From: Candidatus Rokuibacteriota bacterium
GTDB taxonomy: Bacteria > Methylomirabilota > Methylomirabilia > Rokubacteriales > CSP1-6
Direction of reading: 5' to 3'
Assembly (NCBI GenBank): GCA_016200085.1
Contig: JACQFL010000036.1
Coordinates: forward strand, 1-64,000
DNA length: 64,000 bases
Below the pieces are notes generated by a model. The model made no database searches. It saw nothing but the letters and a program-made list of their open reading frames with translations, and was not told the DNA's origin. A program made the translations under genes and the position numbers. Positions 1-9,188 of this stretch are shown here, one piece after another. How positions within the stretch are numbered: the stretch's first letter is position 1; each line of letters opens with the position of its first letter.

Positions 1-200
1 CCCTGGCGCGAGCCAAGGCTCCGTCATAGACTCCTCGTTGTGCTGCTGGCGTGAACAGGCCCCCGGAATCATGCTGCTGCCTGAGGGCTCGCGCCTCAAC
101 GGCCAACCGATTTTTGCGCCGGAAAGTAGCTAGTACTAGAGAACTTTTTACGGAGGCTTGCCGAGGCCGGATTCGGCCTCCACACGCTCGACGCCACCCG

Positions 201-206
201 TATCAT
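201..206 (+). promoter_or_regulatory. -10-like TATCAT for the S9 peptidase
   Basis: TATCAT lies 8 nt upstream of the ATG at 215. This short gap recurs before many genes in the window and suggests leaderless transcription. It supports ATG 215 over the upstream TTG at 158, which would precede the promoter. No convincing -35 is visible. The first 200 bases hold no gene I can support. Confidence 0.45.
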
Positions 207-214
207 TGAGGGCC

Positions 215-2314
215 ATGCCCAGCCCCCCCGTCGCCAAGACCGTCCCCCGCGTCCAGGTCCTCCACGGAGACCGCCTGGAGGACCCGTACCACTGGCTACG
301 GGAGAAGGGTAGCCCCGACGTCGTCGCCTATCTGACCGCGGAGAACGCCTACACGGACGCCGTCATGAAGGGTACCGAGGCGATCCAGGAGTCGCTCTAC
401 GCCGAGATGCTCGGCCGCATCAAGGAGGACGACCAGACGGTGCCCTTCCGGCGGGGCGAGTGGCTCTACTACTCGCGCACCGAGAAGGGCAGGCAGTACC
501 CCATCTACTGCCGCCAGCGCGCCGAGAGCGCCCCCGAGCAGGTCACGCTCGACGTCAACGGGCTGGCCGAGGGCCATCCCTTCTGCTCGATCGGCCCGTC
601 GGCGGTGAGCGACGACGGCGACCTGCTCGCCTACACGGTGGACTTCTCGGGCTTCCGTGAGTTCACGCTGCACGTCAAGGATCTCCGCACGGGGGCGCTG
701 CTCGGGGAGCGCATCGGCAAGGTGGCGTCGGTCGCGTGGTCGGCGCGGCCCGACACGCTCTTCTACGTGACCGAGGATCACGCCAAGCGCGCGTACCGGC
801 TGTGGCGCCACCGGCTGGGCGCGAGCGCCGACGACCTGCTCTACGAGGAGACCGACGAGCTCTTCCGGCTGCACGTCTCGCGCACGCGCAGCCGCGCCTT
901 CGTGCTCGCCTCCTCCCGCAGCTTCACCTCGGCGGAGACCCGCTACCTCCCCGCGTCGGATCCCGGGGGCCCGTGGCGCGTGATCCAGCCGCGCGAGGCC
1001 GATCACGAGTACGACGTGGATCACGGGGTCGGGCCGGGGGGCGGTCTCTTCTACATCCGCACCAACGGCGACGGCTTCCGCAACTTCCGCCTGGTGACCG
1101 CGCCGGTGGACCAGCCCTCGCGCGCGCGCTGGACCGAGCTGATCGCGCACCGCGAGGACGTGATGCTCGAGGACGTCGACGTCTTCGCGTGCCACTACGT
1201 GGTTCACGAGCGCGCGGAAGGCCTGATCCGGCTGCGCGTGACCGAGCTGGCCTCGGGCGAGGCGCACCACGTCGAGTTCCCCGAGCCCGCGTACGACGTG
1301 AGCAGCGAGTTCAACCCGGAAGCGGACGTGCGGGCCTATCGCTTCCGCTACCAGTCGATGATCACGCCTCCGTCGGTCTTCGACTACGACCTCGTGGAGC
1401 GGCGCCTCACCCTGCTCAAGCGCACGGAGGTGCTGGGCGGCTACGATCCGTCACGGTACCGCGTGGAGCGGCGGCAGGCCACGGCCGGGGACGGCACCGC
1501 CGTCCCGATCTCGCTCGTGGCCCCCGCGGGGGCGGCGCTCGACGGCACGAGCCCCCTGCTGCTCGCCGGCTACGGCGCCTACGGCCTGCCGTACCCGGTG
1601 ACCTTCTCCTCGAGCCGGCTCAGCCTGCTCGAGCGCGGGCTCGTGGTGGCCATCGCGCACGTGCGCGGCGGCGGCGAGAAGGGCAAGCGCTGGCACGACG
1701 CCGGCCGCATGCTGAACAAGCGCAACACCTTCACCGACTTCATCGCCGCCGCCGATCACCTCGTCGCCGCGGGCCATACCTCGCGCGACCGGCTGGTGAT
1801 CGAGGGCGGCAGCGCGGGCGGCCTGCTCATCGGCGCGGTGCTCAACAGGCGCCCCGACCTCGCCGCCGCCGCCGTCCTGCGCGTGCCCTTCGTCGACGTG
1901 ATCAACACCATGCTCGACGAGGAGCTGCCGCTGACCGTGGGCGAGTTCGAGGAGTGGGGCAACCCGAAGATCCGCGAGCACTACGAGGCCATGAAGTCGT
2001 ACTGCCCCTACACCAACATCGCCGACCGGCGGTACCCGGCGATCCTGGTCAAGACCTCGATCAACGACAGCCAGGTGATGTACTGGGAGCCCGCGAAGTA
2101 CGTCGCGCGGATGCGCGCGCGGCGGACGGACGACACGCCCCTGCTGCTCAAGGTCAACATGGAAGCCGGCCACGGCGGCGCCTCCGGCCGCTACGATGCG
2201 CTGAAGGAGCTGGCCTTGGACTACGCGTGGATCCTCGGCCGGCTGGGGCGCGCCGGGGAGGCGCGGCCTCAGGACGCGACGCGGAGGCCGGAGCGCCGCT
2301 CGAAGATCTCCTGA
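215..2314 (+). CDS. S9 family prolyl oligopeptidase / oligopeptidase B
   Basis: A 699-residue serine peptidase that hydrolyses peptides, probably in the cytosol since no signal peptide is visible. The N-terminal half is the beta-propeller (it opens with a D-P-Y-H-W-L-R motif typical of the family). The C-terminal third is the alpha/beta-hydrolase domain, with nucleophile Ser533 in GGSAGG, likely Asp618 in I-N-D-S-Q-V and His653 in E-A-G-H-G-G. Length fits oligopeptidase B/PtrB-type enzymes. A TTG at 158 would add 19 residues, but ATG 215 has the promoter hexamer at the right distance. The last 46 bp overlap the convergent zinc-ribbon gene, so the tail after the last helix may be unconserved. 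Confidence 0.93.
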   Translation: MPSPPVAKTVPRVQVLHGDRLEDPYHWLREKGSPDVVAYLTAENAYTDAVMKGTEAIQESLYAEMLGRIKEDDQTVPFRRGEWLYYSRTEKGRQYPIYCRQRAESAPEQVTLDVNGLAEGHPFCSIGPSAVSDDGDLLAYTVDFSGFREFTLHVKDLRTGALLGERIGKVASVAWSARPDTLFYVTEDHAKRAYRLWRHRLGASADDLLYEETDELFRLHVSRTRSRAFVLASSRSFTSAETRYLPASDPGGPWRVIQPREADHEYDVDHGVGPGGGLFYIRTNGDGFRNFRLVTAPVDQPSRARWTELIAHREDVMLEDVDVFACHYVVHERAEGLIRLRVTELASGEAHHVEFPEPAYDVSSEFNPEADVRAYRFRYQSMITPPSVFDYDLVERRLTLLKRTEVLGGYDPSRYRVERRQATAGDGTAVPISLVAPAGAALDGTSPLLLAGYGAYGLPYPVTFSSSRLSLLERGLVVAIAHVRGGGEKGKRWHDAGRMLNKRNTFTDFIAAADHLVAAGHTSRDRLVIEGGSAGGLLIGAVLNRRPDLAAAAVLRVPFVDVINTMLDEELPLTVGEFEEWGNPKIREHYEAMKSYCPYTNIADRRYPAILVKTSINDSQVMYWEPAKYVARMRARRTDDTPLLLKVNMEAGHGGASGRYDALKELALDYAWILGRLGRAGEARPQDATRRPERRSKIS

Positions 2315-2547
2315 GCCTCGAGCGAGCCGTGCGGGAGGCGGGCCGTGGCCCCGCAGTAGAAGCAGTGGATGAACGCCGGCTCGCGGCGCACGAAGCGGCT
2401 GCCGCACTTGGCGCAACGGTCGGCGGGGCGCGCGCCCGTGAGCGTCATGGCGCGCTCGAGGCGACGCTCGGGCGTCAGGCGCACGATCACGGCGCCCCCG
2501 GGGGTGGCAGGCTTGGCCGGCAAGGGCTCGGGCCGGGCGGGCTTCAC
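2269..2547 (-). CDS. Small zinc-ribbon protein
   Basis: A 92-residue protein with two CxxC knuckles (C-A-K-C and C-F-Y-C) about 17 residues apart, the pattern of a single zinc ribbon. Function is unknown; a nucleic-acid or protein contact role is only a guess from the fold. It starts at GTG 2547. A TAGAAT hexamer at 2557-2562 lies 9 nt upstream of that GTG, which supports both the gene and its start. It converges on the S9 peptidase and overlaps its 3' end by 46 bp. Confidence 0.7.
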   Translation of the reverse strand: MKPARPEPLPAKPATPGGAVIVRLTPERRLERAMTLTGARPADRCAKCGSRFVRREPAFIHCFYCGATARLPHGSLEAQEIFERRSGLRVAS

Positions 2548-2556
2548 AAGGTCCGT

Positions 2557-2562
2557 ATTCTA
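2557..2562 (-). promoter_or_regulatory. -10-like TAGAAT for the zinc-ribbon gene
   Basis: On the minus strand TAGAAT precedes the GTG start at 2547 by 9 nt. This is a 5 of 6 match to TATAAT, in the leaderless arrangement seen elsewhere in the window. Confidence 0.5.
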
Positions 2563-2613
2563 CCCCTTGCCCCCGGCCGCTCCATCGAGTATCGTCCGCG
2601 CAGATAGACGAGC

Positions 2614-3369
2614 GTGCGGGCCTTCTGTGCGTGGTGCGTGGCGGAGGGAAAGCCCGGGGATCTCGGCGAGCGCGAGCCTCTCGCCGACCCGAGCGAAACC
2701 CATGGTATCTGCTGGCGCCACCGCCTCGACTCCCTCGCCGCCGTGCTCAAGGAAGGCCTGCCCGACGCCGAGCCGTCGATCGGCTTTCTGATCGTCGTCG
2801 CCCGCACCCGCCAGGACCTCTTCGAGGAAGTCAGCGAGCAGTGGCTCAGCGTGCCCCACGTGCGCGTGGTCCTCGACCGCCGACACGGAGAGCGGCGGGC
2901 CCATCGTGCCGACGTCCATGGCGACCGCCGCCGGGCCGACCGACGCACCGCGCCGGTGGTGTTCGACGACGGCCGCCACCAGCCCGTCATGGTCTTGCCC
3001 ATCAAGCGCGCCGCCGTCGCGGTGGAGGAGCCCGTCGGGGCGGGGCGGGGCGAGGCCCCGGTGGCGGAGACGGCGCCGCCGCGGGAGCGCTTTCGCGAGT
3101 GGATCGTGGCCTCGCGGGCGATCACGCAGGGCACCGTGCCCTCGATGCTCGCGGAGCGCGATCGCTGGAGCGCGCGGGCCGCCGAGGCGGAGAGCCAGCT
3201 GAGCCAGGCGCGCGGCGACCTCGAGGACCTGGCGCTGACCCTCGCGGGTCTGCACGGCCGGAACGACAGGCTCACGCGCCAGCAGACGGAAGCGGCGCAG
3301 GCCCTCGCCGCGGCGCTGCGTCACATGAAGCGCGCGATGGATCTCACTAATTTGGCCCAGGGAGAGTGA
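2614..3369 (+). CDS. Cys-rich DRRHGERR-domain protein with coiled-coil tail
   Basis: A 251-residue protein I cannot name. Residues 1-45 carry C-A-W-C and H-G-I-C, a likely metal site. Residues 57-125 carry a hydrophobic strand (F-L-I-V-V-A), then V-R-V-V-L-D-R-R-H-G-E-R-R and more Arg-rich repeats. Residues 150-250 form a coiled coil. The DRRHGERR segment is shared with the gene at 33399-33782. The coiled-coil tail resembles the next gene (V-P-S-M-L-A-E-R-D here, V-L-P-G-L-L-D-E-R-D there). It starts at GTG 2614, with TATCGT at 2590-2595 as a possible -10. Four bases separate it from the next gene, so the two form an operon. Confidence 0.65.
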   Translation: MRAFCAWCVAEGKPGDLGEREPLADPSETHGICWRHRLDSLAAVLKEGLPDAEPSIGFLIVVARTRQDLFEEVSEQWLSVPHVRVVLDRRHGERRAHRADVHGDRRRADRRTAPVVFDDGRHQPVMVLPIKRAAVAVEEPVGAGRGEAPVAETAPPRERFREWIVASRAITQGTVPSMLAERDRWSARAAEAESQLSQARGDLEDLALTLAGLHGRNDRLTRQQTEAAQALAAALRHMKRAMDLTNLAQGE

Positions 3370-3373
3370 TCGC

Positions 3374-3685
3374 ATGGACACCCGCCGTCAGGTCGAGGAG
3401 TGGCTGCAGCACAGCCGCCGTATCGTGGAGGACGTGCTGCCCGGGCTCCTGGACGAGCGCGACGAGTTGATGCGCCGGGCGCTGAACGCCGAGGACGAGG
3501 TCACCCGCCTCACCGAGCGCGCGGCCACGCTGCGCGACGAGCTGGCCCGCTCGAAGAGCGAGCACGAGGCGCTCCTGCGGCGCCACACCGAGATCGCCGA
3601 GAGCATGGGCCACGCCATGGCCCAGCTCACCCAGGTCTTCGAGCCCATGAAGCGGATGCTCGGCGAGGCGCCTCCCTCGAGCTGA
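3374..3685 (+). CDS. Small coiled-coil protein, paralogue of the upstream gene's C-terminus
   Basis: A 103-residue, highly charged and almost fully helical protein, without signal peptide or membrane segment. Both its start (V-L-P-G-L-L-D-E-R-D) and its end (A-M-A-Q-L-T-Q-V-F-E-P-M-K-R-M) align with the tail of the preceding protein. It therefore looks like a duplicated coiled-coil module that is either free-standing or a binding partner. It starts at ATG 3374, directly after the previous stop. Function is unknown. The 145 bp downstream hold no recognisable gene. Confidence 0.7.
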   Translation: MDTRRQVEEWLQHSRRIVEDVLPGLLDERDELMRRALNAEDEVTRLTERAATLRDELARSKSEHEALLRRHTEIAESMGHAMAQLTQVFEPMKRMLGEAPPSS

Positions 3686-3830
3686 TCTCGGGGCGCCTTC
3701 GATTTTCGTCTCCTGGCGCGCGGGCGCGGCGTGTGCCTGCGCTCGGGCGGCCGCGCGGCCGGGGCCCGGGTGCGGACACGCACGGGGGACGATGGCGCGG
3801 CCGTGGTAGCGTAGAGACCGTGGAATCGCG

Positions 3831-4949
3831 ATGACCTATCACCCGGCGCGTGACGACTGGCAGACCCGCGCCCCCGACGAGGTCGGGCTCGACGCCGGGG
3901 CCATCGCGGCGGCGGTCGAGTTTCACCTCGCCCACGAGTCGCCGTGGGCGCGCGACTTCATCACCGCCTCCGGCCGCTACATCGGCGTGGCCGACGAGCC
4001 CCCGGCGCCCGGCGAGGTGCTCGGGCCGGTGCGGGAGCGCGGGGGGCCCAACGGGCTGATCCTGCGCGGGGGCCGGATCGTGGCCGAGTGGGGCGACACG
4101 CGGCGGGCCGACATGACATTCAGCGTCGCCAAGTCCTACCTCGCGGTGCTGGCGGGCCTCGCCGTCACGCGCGGCCTGATCAAGAGCATCGACGAGCCCG
4201 TGCGCGGCTCCGCGCTCGACGACGGCTTCGACTCGCCGCAGAACCGCGACATCACGTGGCGTCACCTGCTCACCCAGAGCAGCGAGTGGCAGGGCACGCT
4301 CTGGGACAAGCCAGACTCGATCGACCACAACCGCGATCTCGGCAAGAGCGAGCTCGGGGGCAGCCCGGTCAAGGGCACGCCGCGGGCGATGCGCCCGCCG
4401 GGCACGCTCTGGGAGTACAACGACGTCCGCGTCAATCGCCTGAGTCTCGCGCTGCTGCACGTCTTCCGCCGCCCGCTGCCGGAGGTGCTGCGCGAGAGCG
4501 TCATGGACCCCGTCGGCGCCTCGCGCGAGTGGGCGTGGCAGCCCTATGCCAACGCCTGGGTCGAGATCGACGGCGTGCGGATGGCGTCGGTGCCCGGCGG
4601 CTCGCACTGGGGCGGCGGGCTCTGGATGTCCACGCGCGACCACGCGCGCTTCGGCCTGCTCGTCCGCCGCGGCGGCGCGTGGGAGGGCCGGCGCCTGCTC
4701 GACGAGGGGTGGATCCGCGAGCTGCGCACGCCGTGCGCGCTCAATCCGCAGTACGGCCTGATGTGGTGGCTCAACACCGGGCGCCTCCTGACCCCGGGCG
4801 CGCCGGAGTCGTCGTACTCCGCGCGGGGCGCGGGGAGCAACGTGATCTGGATCGACCCCGAGCACGACCTCGTCGTGGTCGTCCGCTGGATCGCCAAGGC
4901 AGCGCGTGACGAGCTCTTCGGGCGCATCGTCGCCGCGGTCCGCGACTGA
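3831..4949 (+). CDS. Serine hydrolase of the beta-lactamase (class C/penicillin-binding) family
   Basis: A 372-residue protein of the AmpC/esterase EstB-like fold. The catalytic SxxK motif is S-V-A-K (Ser98, Lys101). A second motif, E-Y-N-D (Tyr196), matches the YxN-region tyrosine. The G-L-M-W-W and S-A-R-G-A-G segments near the C-terminus fit the third motif region. No signal peptide is apparent, so an intracellular esterase or amidase is likelier than a secreted beta-lactamase. The substrate cannot be read from sequence. It is followed by an enolase-superfamily gene 31 bp away, and the two may share a transcript. Confidence 0.85.
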   Translation: MTYHPARDDWQTRAPDEVGLDAGAIAAAVEFHLAHESPWARDFITASGRYIGVADEPPAPGEVLGPVRERGGPNGLILRGGRIVAEWGDTRRADMTFSVAKSYLAVLAGLAVTRGLIKSIDEPVRGSALDDGFDSPQNRDITWRHLLTQSSEWQGTLWDKPDSIDHNRDLGKSELGGSPVKGTPRAMRPPGTLWEYNDVRVNRLSLALLHVFRRPLPEVLRESVMDPVGASREWAWQPYANAWVEIDGVRMASVPGGSHWGGGLWMSTRDHARFGLLVRRGGAWEGRRLLDEGWIRELRTPCALNPQYGLMWWLNTGRLLTPGAPESSYSARGAGSNVIWIDPEHDLVVVVRWIAKAARDELFGRIVAAVRD

Positions 4950-4980
4950 GCGCGCCGAACGCTTCGAGCGGGAGCCCCCC

Positions 4981-6159
4981 ATGAAGATCGCCAGGGTCGA
5001 GTCCCTGCACGCCGACGCCGGCCAGCGCAACTTCGACTTCCTCAAGATCACCACCGACGACGGGCTCGTCGGCTGGAGCGAGTACAACGAGTCGTTCGGC
5101 GGCCTGGGGGTGTCGGCCGTCATCGACGGCCTGGCCCCGCAGATCGTGGGCAAGGATCCGCGCGCGTACGAGGCGCTGGTCACGCTGCTGTACGCGGTGC
5201 GCCGGCAGGCCGCCGGCGGCATCGCCCAGCAGGCCATCGGCGCGATCGAGAACGCGCTGCTCGACATCAAGGCCAAGGCCCTCGGCGTGCCCGTCTACGA
5301 GCTGCTCGGCGGGCCGGTGCGCGACCGCGTCCGGCTCTACTGGTCGCACTGCGGGACCTATCGCCTGCAGTGGGCCCGGGAGATGGGCCTGCCGCCCGTG
5401 CGCACGCTGCAGGACGTGCTGAGGCTGGGCAAGGAGGTCGCGGAAAAGGGGTACACGGCGCTGAAGACCAACGTGTTCGTCCTCGGCGACGACGCCTACC
5501 TGCACTCGCCCGGCTTCGCGCGCCGCGGCCCCGGCTTTCCGGAGCTGAACGCGGACCGCAAGACTCTCGAGGGCCTGCGCGAGCAGCTGGCGGCGTTTCG
5601 CGAGGGCGCCGGTCCGGACGTCGACATCCTCGTGGACCTCAACTTCAACTTCAAGACCGAGGGCTTCCTCAAGGCCGCCCGCGCCATGGAGCCCTTCGAT
5701 CTCCTGTGGGTCGAGATCGACACCCGTGATCCGAAGGCGCTGCACTACATCCGCTCGCGCACCACGATCCCGGTGGCCTCGTGCGAGTGTCTCTTCGGGC
5801 GGCGCGACTACCGGCCGTACCTCGAGCAGCAGTCCGTGGACGTGGCCATCGTCGACACGCCGTGGAACGGCGTGGCGGAGTCCGTCAAGATCGCCGCCAT
5901 GGCGGACGCGTACGAGGTCAACGTCGCGCCCCACAACTTCTACGGCCACCTCGCCACCCTGATGAACGCGCACTTCTGCGCGGTGGCGCCCAACGTGCGG
6001 ATCATGGAGATCGACCCGGACGTGGTGCCCTGGTACGACGATCTGGTGACGGTGAAGCCCGCGATCAAGGGGGGGTACCTCGAGCTGCCGACGGCCCCCG
6101 GCTGGGGCACCGAGGTCGACGAGGCGGCGGTGCGCGCGCACCCGCCGCGCAAGCGCTGA
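4981..6159 (+). CDS. Mandelate racemase / muconate lactonizing enzyme family protein
   Basis: A 392-residue enolase-superfamily enzyme that would abstract a proton alpha to a carboxylate, probably as a sugar-acid dehydratase or racemase. Likely metal ligands are Asp219 (V-D-L-N-F-N), Glu245 (W-V-E-I-D) and Glu269 (C-E-C-L-F-G). Candidate acid/base residues are Lys162 (L-K-T-N) and His318 (A-P-H-N-F). I chose ATG 4981 because it follows a GGGAG ribosome site and begins the typical M-K-I-x-x-V-E-S N-terminus; an in-frame upstream codon at 4906 would run into the previous gene. The stop overlaps the next start (TGATG), so translation is coupled. Confidence 0.9.
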   Translation: MKIARVESLHADAGQRNFDFLKITTDDGLVGWSEYNESFGGLGVSAVIDGLAPQIVGKDPRAYEALVTLLYAVRRQAAGGIAQQAIGAIENALLDIKAKALGVPVYELLGGPVRDRVRLYWSHCGTYRLQWAREMGLPPVRTLQDVLRLGKEVAEKGYTALKTNVFVLGDDAYLHSPGFARRGPGFPELNADRKTLEGLREQLAAFREGAGPDVDILVDLNFNFKTEGFLKAARAMEPFDLLWVEIDTRDPKALHYIRSRTTIPVASCECLFGRRDYRPYLEQQSVDVAIVDTPWNGVAESVKIAAMADAYEVNVAPHNFYGHLATLMNAHFCAVAPNVRIMEIDPDVVPWYDDLVTVKPAIKGGYLELPTAPGWGTEVDEAAVRAHPPRKR

Positions 6160-6833
6160 TGGCCGATCAGCTCGAGACCATCGAGATCGAGACCGGCCCG
6201 GCCCCGCGCGCGTCGGTCGTCTGGCTGCACGGCCTCGGCGCCGACGGCCACGACTTCGAGCCCATCGTCCCCGAGCTGGGCCTGCCCGGGGCGCCCGCGG
6301 TGCGTTTCGTCTTCCCCCACGCGCCGGTGCGCCCGGTGACGATCAACCAGGGGATGGTCATGCGCGCCTGGTACGACGTCTACGGCCCGGGCGGGCGCCA
6401 GGAGGACGCGGCGGGCCTGCGCGCCTCGCAGCAGGCGGTGACGATGCTGATCGAGCGTGAGCGCTCGCGCGGCGTCGCCGCCGAGTCGATCGTGCTCGCC
6501 GGGTTCTCCCAGGGGGGCGCGATGGCGCTGCTCACGGGCCTGCGTCACCCCGAGCGCCTGGCCGGGCTGCTGGCCCTCTCGTGCTCCATGCCGCTCGCCG
6601 CCACCCTCGCGGGGGAAGCCAGCGCCGCCAACCGCGAGGTGCCGATCTTCATGGCGCATGGGCGGTACGACGACGTCGTCCCCCTCGAGCGGGCGGGAAC
6701 CTCGCGCGACGCGCTCGTCAAGGCGGGCTATCACGTGGACTGGCGCGAGTACCCGATGCCCCATGCGGTGTGCGCCGAGGAGATCGCCGACATCGCGACG
6801 TGGCTGGGGACGGTGCTGCGTCTCGGCGCCTGA
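6159..6833 (+). CDS. Alpha/beta-hydrolase, phospholipase/carboxylesterase family
   Basis: A 224-residue esterase close to the acyl-protein thioesterase/YpfH-like group. It opens with W-L-H-G-L-G-A-D-G (oxyanion region). The nucleophile is Ser117 in G-F-S-Q-G-G. The acid lies in H-G-R-Y-D-D-V-V-P and the histidine in M-P-H-A-V. It is a soluble protein. The start overlaps the upstream stop as TGATG, so the hydrolase is translationally coupled to the mandelate-racemase-family enzyme and may act on the same or a related ester substrate; that link is inference. Confidence 0.9.
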   Translation: MADQLETIEIETGPAPRASVVWLHGLGADGHDFEPIVPELGLPGAPAVRFVFPHAPVRPVTINQGMVMRAWYDVYGPGGRQEDAAGLRASQQAVTMLIERERSRGVAAESIVLAGFSQGGAMALLTGLRHPERLAGLLALSCSMPLAATLAGEASAANREVPIFMAHGRYDDVVPLERAGTSRDALVKAGYHVDWREYPMPHAVCAEEIADIATWLGTVLRLGA

Positions 6834-6841
6834 CGGCGCCC

Positions 6842-7465
6842 TCAGCCCTCGCCCGCCCCCGGCGCCGGCCGCCTCGTCCGGCGCAGCGCGTAGGCGAGGG
6901 CGGCCACGACGACCACGCCGAGCACCAGCCCCAGGCGGCCGATCCAGCGCTCCGCCACCTGCCACGACGCGCCGAGCGAGTAGCCGAGGCCGACCATGAC
7001 GATCGCCCAGAGAATCCCGCCGGCCACGTTGTAGGCGAGAAATCGCGGGTAGCGCATCCGCGAGGCGCCGGCCACGAAGGGCGCCAGCGCGCGCAGCAAT
7101 CCGACGAAGCGGCCGAGAAAGACCGCCAGGCCGCCGTGGCGGGCGAACAGCTCGTCCACCCGCGCCAGCACCCGCCGCCGGATGCCGAATCGCCCGCCGT
7201 GCCCCTCGAGCCAGGGCCGCCCGAGACGGCGTCCCATCTCGTAGCCGATGCTGTCGCCGATGATCCCACCGATCGCCGCGACGCTCGTCGCGGCGACGGG
7301 GTTCAGCATGCCGGTCGAGGCCATCACGCCGGCCACGATGACCAGCGTCTCGCCGGGCACGACGAAGCCGAGGAAGGCGGAGGATTCCAGCGTGGCGCCC
7401 AGGAACAGGAGCAGGTAGCTCCAGCCCTCGAGGCGCCACGCGAGGTCGACGAGCTGGTCGAGCAC
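6842..7465 (-). CDS. DedA family membrane protein
   Basis: A 207-residue integral membrane protein of the DedA/SNARE-associated family, thought to act as lipid scramblases or flippases in the inner membrane. Diagnostic stretches are [16 protein letters not shown], and the F-x-G-R-F-V motif with a conserved Arg, followed by the A-G-x-x-x-M-x-Y segment and C-terminal membrane helices. I chose GTG 7465 over GTG 7480 because a minus-strand TACCAT at 7483-7488 leaves no room for the upstream codon. It is divergent from glnS and converges on the esterase 8 bp away. Confidence 0.88.
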   Translation of the reverse strand: MLDQLVDLAWRLEGWSYLLLFLGATLESSAFLGFVVPGETLVIVAGVMASTGMLNPVAATSVAAIGGIIGDSIGYEMGRRLGRPWLEGHGGRFGIRRRVLARVDELFARHGGLAVFLGRFVGLLRALAPFVAGASRMRYPRFLAYNVAGGILWAIVMVGLGYSLGASWQVAERWIGRLGLVLGVVVVAALAYALRRTRRPAPGAGEG

Positions 7466-7482
7466 GCCCGATAGTCGCACGG

Positions 7483-7492
7483 ATGGTAGGAT
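7483..7492. promoter_or_regulatory. Overlapping divergent -10 elements, dedA and glnS
   Basis: Plus-strand TAGGAT (7487-7492) lies 7 nt before the glnS ATG at 7500. Minus-strand TACCAT (7483-7488) lies 17 nt before the dedA GTG at 7465. The two hexamers share two bases, so RNA polymerase could not occupy both at once. Confidence 0.4.
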
Positions 7493-7499
7493 TCCAGAG

Positions 7500-9188
7500 A
7501 TGAGCCCCACGCCGGTGGACGAGAGCAAGGCCAGCAACTTCATCCGGGAGCGTGTGGCCGAGGACAACCGCACGGGGCGCTTCGGCGGCCAAGTCATCAC
7601 GCGGTTCCCACCCGAGCCCAACGGATACCTCCACATCGGGCACGCCAAGAGCATCTGCCTGAATTTCGGGCTGGCGCGCGACTTCGGCGGCCGCTGCCAC
7701 CTCCGCTTCGACGACACCAACCCGACCAAGGAAGAGCAGGAGTACGTCGACGCCATCATGGCGGACGTGCGCTGGCTCGGCTTCGACTGGGGCGAGCACC
7801 TCCACCACGCCTCGGACTACTTCGAGCAGCTCTACGCCTGGGCGGTGCAGCTCATCGAATCCGGGAAGGCGTACGTCGACGACTCGCCGCCCGAGCAGAT
7901 GCGCGAGCTGCGCGGAACCCTGACCGAGCCGGGTCGCGAGAGCCCGTCTCGCCGGCGGTCCATCGCGGAGAACCTCGACCTGTTCGCGCGCATGCGCGCC
8001 GGCGAGTTCCTCGACGGCTCCCGGACCCTGCGCGCGAAGATCGACATGGCCGCGCCCAACATCAACCTGCGCGACCCCGTCATGTACCGCATCCGCAAGA
8101 CGTCCCACCAGCGCACCGGCGACGCCTGGTGCATCTACCCGATGTACGACTGGGCCCACGGCGAGAGCGACTCCCTCGAGGGCATCACCCACTCCATCTG
8201 CACGCTGGAGTACGAGGACCACCGCCCGCTCTACGACTGGTACCTCGACGCCCTCGGCATCTACCACCCGCAGCAGATCGAGTTCGCGCGCCTGAACCTG
8301 TCGCACACCGTGATGAGCAAGCGCAAGCTCCTGCAGCTCGTGCAGGAGGGCGTTGTGAGCGGCTGGGACGACCCGCGCATGCCCACCATCGCCGGCCTGC
8401 GCCGCCGCGGCTACACCCCCGAGGCCATTCGCGATTTCTGCGACCGCATCGGCGTGGCCAAGGCCGACAACATGGTCGAGCTGGCCCTCCTGGAGCACTG
8501 CGTGCGCGAGGACCTCAACCGGCGCGCCCTGCGCCGCATGGCGGTGCTGCGGCCGCTGAAGCTGGTCGTCGAGAACTGGCCGGCCGGCCACGTCGAGGAG
8601 GTCGAGGCGGTCAACAATCCGGAGGACCCCTCGGCGGGGACACGGCGCGTGCCGTTCTCCCGCGAGCTGTGGATCGAGCAGGACGATTTCCGCGAGGACC
8701 CGCCCAAGAAGTACTTCCGGCTCTCCCTCGGCGCGGAGGTGCGGCTGCGCTACGCGTACATCGTGCGGTGCACGGACTTCAAGAAGGACCCGGCCACCGG
8801 CGAGGTCGTCGAGGTGCGCGGCACCTACGATCCCGCCACCCGCGGCGGCGAGGCCATCGGGCGAAAGATCCGGGGGACGATCCACTGGGTCTCGGCCGCG
8901 CACGCGGCGCCGGCCGAGGTGCGCCTCTACGACACGCTCTTCGTGAAGCCCAAGCCCGACGACGAGGACGCCTGGAAGACGCTGCTCAACCCCTCGTCGC
9001 TGGAGACGGTGCGCGGGTGGGCGGAGCCGTCGCTTGCCTCCGCCGCGCCGGGCTCGCGCTACCAGTTCGAGCGGCTGGGCTATTTCTCCACCGACCCGCG
9101 CGACTCGCGGGCGGGCGCGCCGGTGTTCAATCGCACGGTCGGGCTCCGGGACACCTGGGCGAAGATCGAGCGGGCGGAGACTGGCTAA
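7500..9188 (+). CDS. glnS: Glutaminyl-tRNA synthetase
   Basis: A 562-residue class I aminoacyl-tRNA synthetase that charges tRNA-Gln with glutamine. The HIGH signature is at residues 45-48 (H-I-G-H-A-K-S) and the KMSKS-like loop is V-M-S-K-R near residue 271. The C-terminal anticodon-binding beta-barrels are present, and length matches bacterial GlnRS. Having glnS implies direct charging, although the amidotransferase route may coexist elsewhere. The ATG at 7500 has a -10-like hexamer 7 nt upstream and no ribosome site, consistent with a leaderless message. It overlaps the convergent MFS gene by 4 bp. Confidence 0.97.
   Translation: MSPTPVDESKASNFIRERVAEDNRTGRFGGQVITRFPPEPNGYLHIGHAKSICLNFGLARDFGGRCHLRFDDTNPTKEEQEYVDAIMADVRWLGFDWGEHLHHASDYFEQLYAWAVQLIESGKAYVDDSPPEQMRELRGTLTEPGRESPSRRRSIAENLDLFARMRAGEFLDGSRTLRAKIDMAAPNINLRDPVMYRIRKTSHQRTGDAWCIYPMYDWAHGESDSLEGITHSICTLEYEDHRPLYDWYLDALGIYHPQQIEFARLNLSHTVMSKRKLLQLVQEGVVSGWDDPRMPTIAGLRRRGYTPEAIRDFCDRIGVAKADNMVELALLEHCVREDLNRRALRRMAVLRPLKLVVENWPAGHVEEVEAVNNPEDPSAGTRRVPFSRELWIEQDDFREDPPKKYFRLSLGAEVRLRYAYIVRCTDFKKDPATGEVVEVRGTYDPATRGGEAIGRKIRGTIHWVSAAHAAPAEVRLYDTLFVKPKPDDEDAWKTLLNPSSLETVRGWAEPSLASAAPGSRYQFERLGYFSTDPRDSRAGAPVFNRTVGLRDTWAKIERAETG

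Noticed and set aside
4906-4980. Upstream start for the mandelate-racemase-family gene
   Set aside because: It would overlap the serine hydrolase gene and add residues unlike the family. ATG 4981 has a ribosome site.
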